The notes under the pieces: model-generated
Seen by the model: the letters and a program-made list of their open reading frames with translations, nothing else
What the model was told of the DNA's origin: nothing
Databases searched by the model: none
In this document: one piece after another, positions 6,352 through 6,872 of the stretch
Numbering within the stretch: the stretch's first letter is position 1
Layout of the letters: each line of letters starts with the position of its first letter
Made by a program: the position numbers and the translations under genes
From: Flavobacterium sp.
Lineage (GTDB): Bacteria > Bacteroidota > Bacteroidia > Flavobacteriales > Flavobacteriaceae
NCBI GenBank assembly: GCA_003449615.1
Contig: DMHA01000027.1
Span: 1 to 6,872 of the forward strand
Reading direction: 5' to 3'
Length of the DNA: 6,872 bases

Positions 6352-6400
6352 AAAAGCCACAAATCCACGATTGTTTTCAATCAATCTATGAATTTGCGGC
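6350..6400. terminator. Shared hairpin terminator between the Lrp-type gene and the protease gene
   Basis: GCCACAAAT (6356-6364) pairs with ATTTGCGGC (6392-6400) with one mismatch, and a smaller perfect hairpin GATTG-TTTT-CAATC lies inside at 6369-6382. Read on the minus strand, the outer stem runs straight into TTTTTT (6350-6355), a good intrinsic terminator for the protease gene. On the plus strand no T-run follows, so termination of the regulator transcript there is less certain. Confidence 0.62.
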
Positions 6401-6428
6401 CTAAATTAACCAAAATCTTAGGGTTTCT

Positions 6429-6872
6429 TTAAATAATGATTCGGATAATCTCTCCTCTTTTATTAATCATTTCCATTTGAACACTCTGATTTTCGGCTTT
6501 ATTGCTTAAAAGTTTCGCAGCCGATTCGATGTCTTTCACTTTCACGTTGTCAATACTCAGGATGATATTTCCTTTGAGTTCTTCTTCGTATTGTTTCAGA
6601 TTTTCGTTGCTAATCGATTTAATTTTTACGCCTCCATTCAAATGAAACCTTGATTTTTCGGCAGATGCGATATTTTCTAATTCTATTCCTTTGAATTCCG
6701 TGTTGAAAAATTCGTTTTTACTTAAAACAACAGGTAGTACTTTATCTTTTCCCTCTCTAATGAAAGTAACTTCTACTTTGTCATTTGGTCTTTTGGTGTT
6801 GATGTATCCCGAAAGATCGGCAAAAGTAGCAATATTTTGGTCGTCTAATTTAATTATAATGTCACCTTTTTG
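6429..6872 (-). CDS. HtrA/DegP-type periplasmic serine protease, C-terminal PDZ part only
   Basis: The minus-strand frame is open from the right window edge to the TAA at 6429-6431, giving 147 residues with no required start inside; the N-terminus with the signal peptide and catalytic triad lies outside the window. The first visible residues (QKGDIIIKLDDQNIATFADL, then RPNDKVEVTFIREGK and PVVL) are the second half of a typical PDZ1 domain, with the GDII and R-x-G-K features of DegP/DegQ proteins. After a linker, GVKIKSI, LKGNIILSIDNVKVKDIESAAKLL and a closing GEIIRIII form a shorter, diverged PDZ2. The arrangement fits an HtrA-family envelope quality-control protease. A PDZ protein without the protease domain cannot be excluded. 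It converges on the Lrp-type gene and shows no functional link to it. Confidence 0.8.
   Translation of the reverse strand, partial: QKGDIIIKLDDQNIATFADLSGYINTKRPNDKVEVTFIREGKDKVLPVVLSKNEFFNTEFKGIELENIASAEKSRFHLNGGVKIKSISNENLKQYEEELKGNIILSIDNVKVKDIESAAKLLSNKAENQSVQMEMINKRGEIIRIII

Noticed and set aside
6429..6641. A small stand-alone 70-residue gene on the minus strand
   Set aside because: The frame stays open to the right window edge and the upstream residues complete PDZ domains, so this is the end of a larger gene.

Overview
The window looks like chromosomal DNA from a flavobacterium (Bacteroidota, family Flavobacteriaceae, probably Flavobacterium or a close relative). The support is low G+C DNA, poly-A rather than Shine-Dalgarno leaders before start codons, a promoter candidate of the Bacteroidota type (TTG, 17 bases, TAnnTTTG), and protein sequences that read as flavobacterial. 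No mobile element, phage gene, tRNA, rRNA or CRISPR array was seen.

Layout, left to right: (1) the start of a secreted, mostly helical protein on the minus strand, running off the left edge (1-523); (2) a 247-base divergent intergenic region with a near-perfect dyad at 573-595; (3) a plus-strand pair 26 bases apart: a 706-residue two-domain oxidoreductase (MDR domain fused to Gfo/Idh/MocA domain, 771-2891) and a 12-helix APC-family amino acid permease (2917-4323); (4) a 246-base convergent intergenic region (4324-4569) packed with three kinds of short tandem repeat and a hairpin terminator; (5) alanine dehydrogenase ald on the minus strand (4570-5682); (6) a 210-base divergent promoter region with a good ald promoter candidate and an 8+8 inverted repeat; (7) an Lrp/AsnC-family regulator on the plus strand (5893-6351); (8) a shared hairpin terminator; (9) the C-terminal 147 residues of an HtrA/DegP-type protease with PDZ domains, on the minus strand and cut by the right edge.

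The clearest functional unit is ald plus the divergent Lrp-type gene. In other bacteria (for example aldR/ald of Mycobacterium) this arrangement is an alanine-responsive regulator controlling alanine catabolism to pyruvate, ammonia and NADH. The amino acid permease converging on ald could supply substrate, but it shares a transcription direction with the oxidoreductase instead, whose relatives usually sit in surface-polysaccharide loci. The oxidoreductase is visibly more A+T-rich than the permease and ald (35% G+C in one 60-base line at 2101, against 43% at 3661 and 42% at 5161, counted by eye), so it may have a separate history.

I found no convincing undescribed multi-gene system. The most unusual items are non-coding: a 7-base tandem repeat that begins inside the permease stop codon, a 14-base repeat that ends inside the ald stop codon, and the two inverted repeats in divergent promoter regions.
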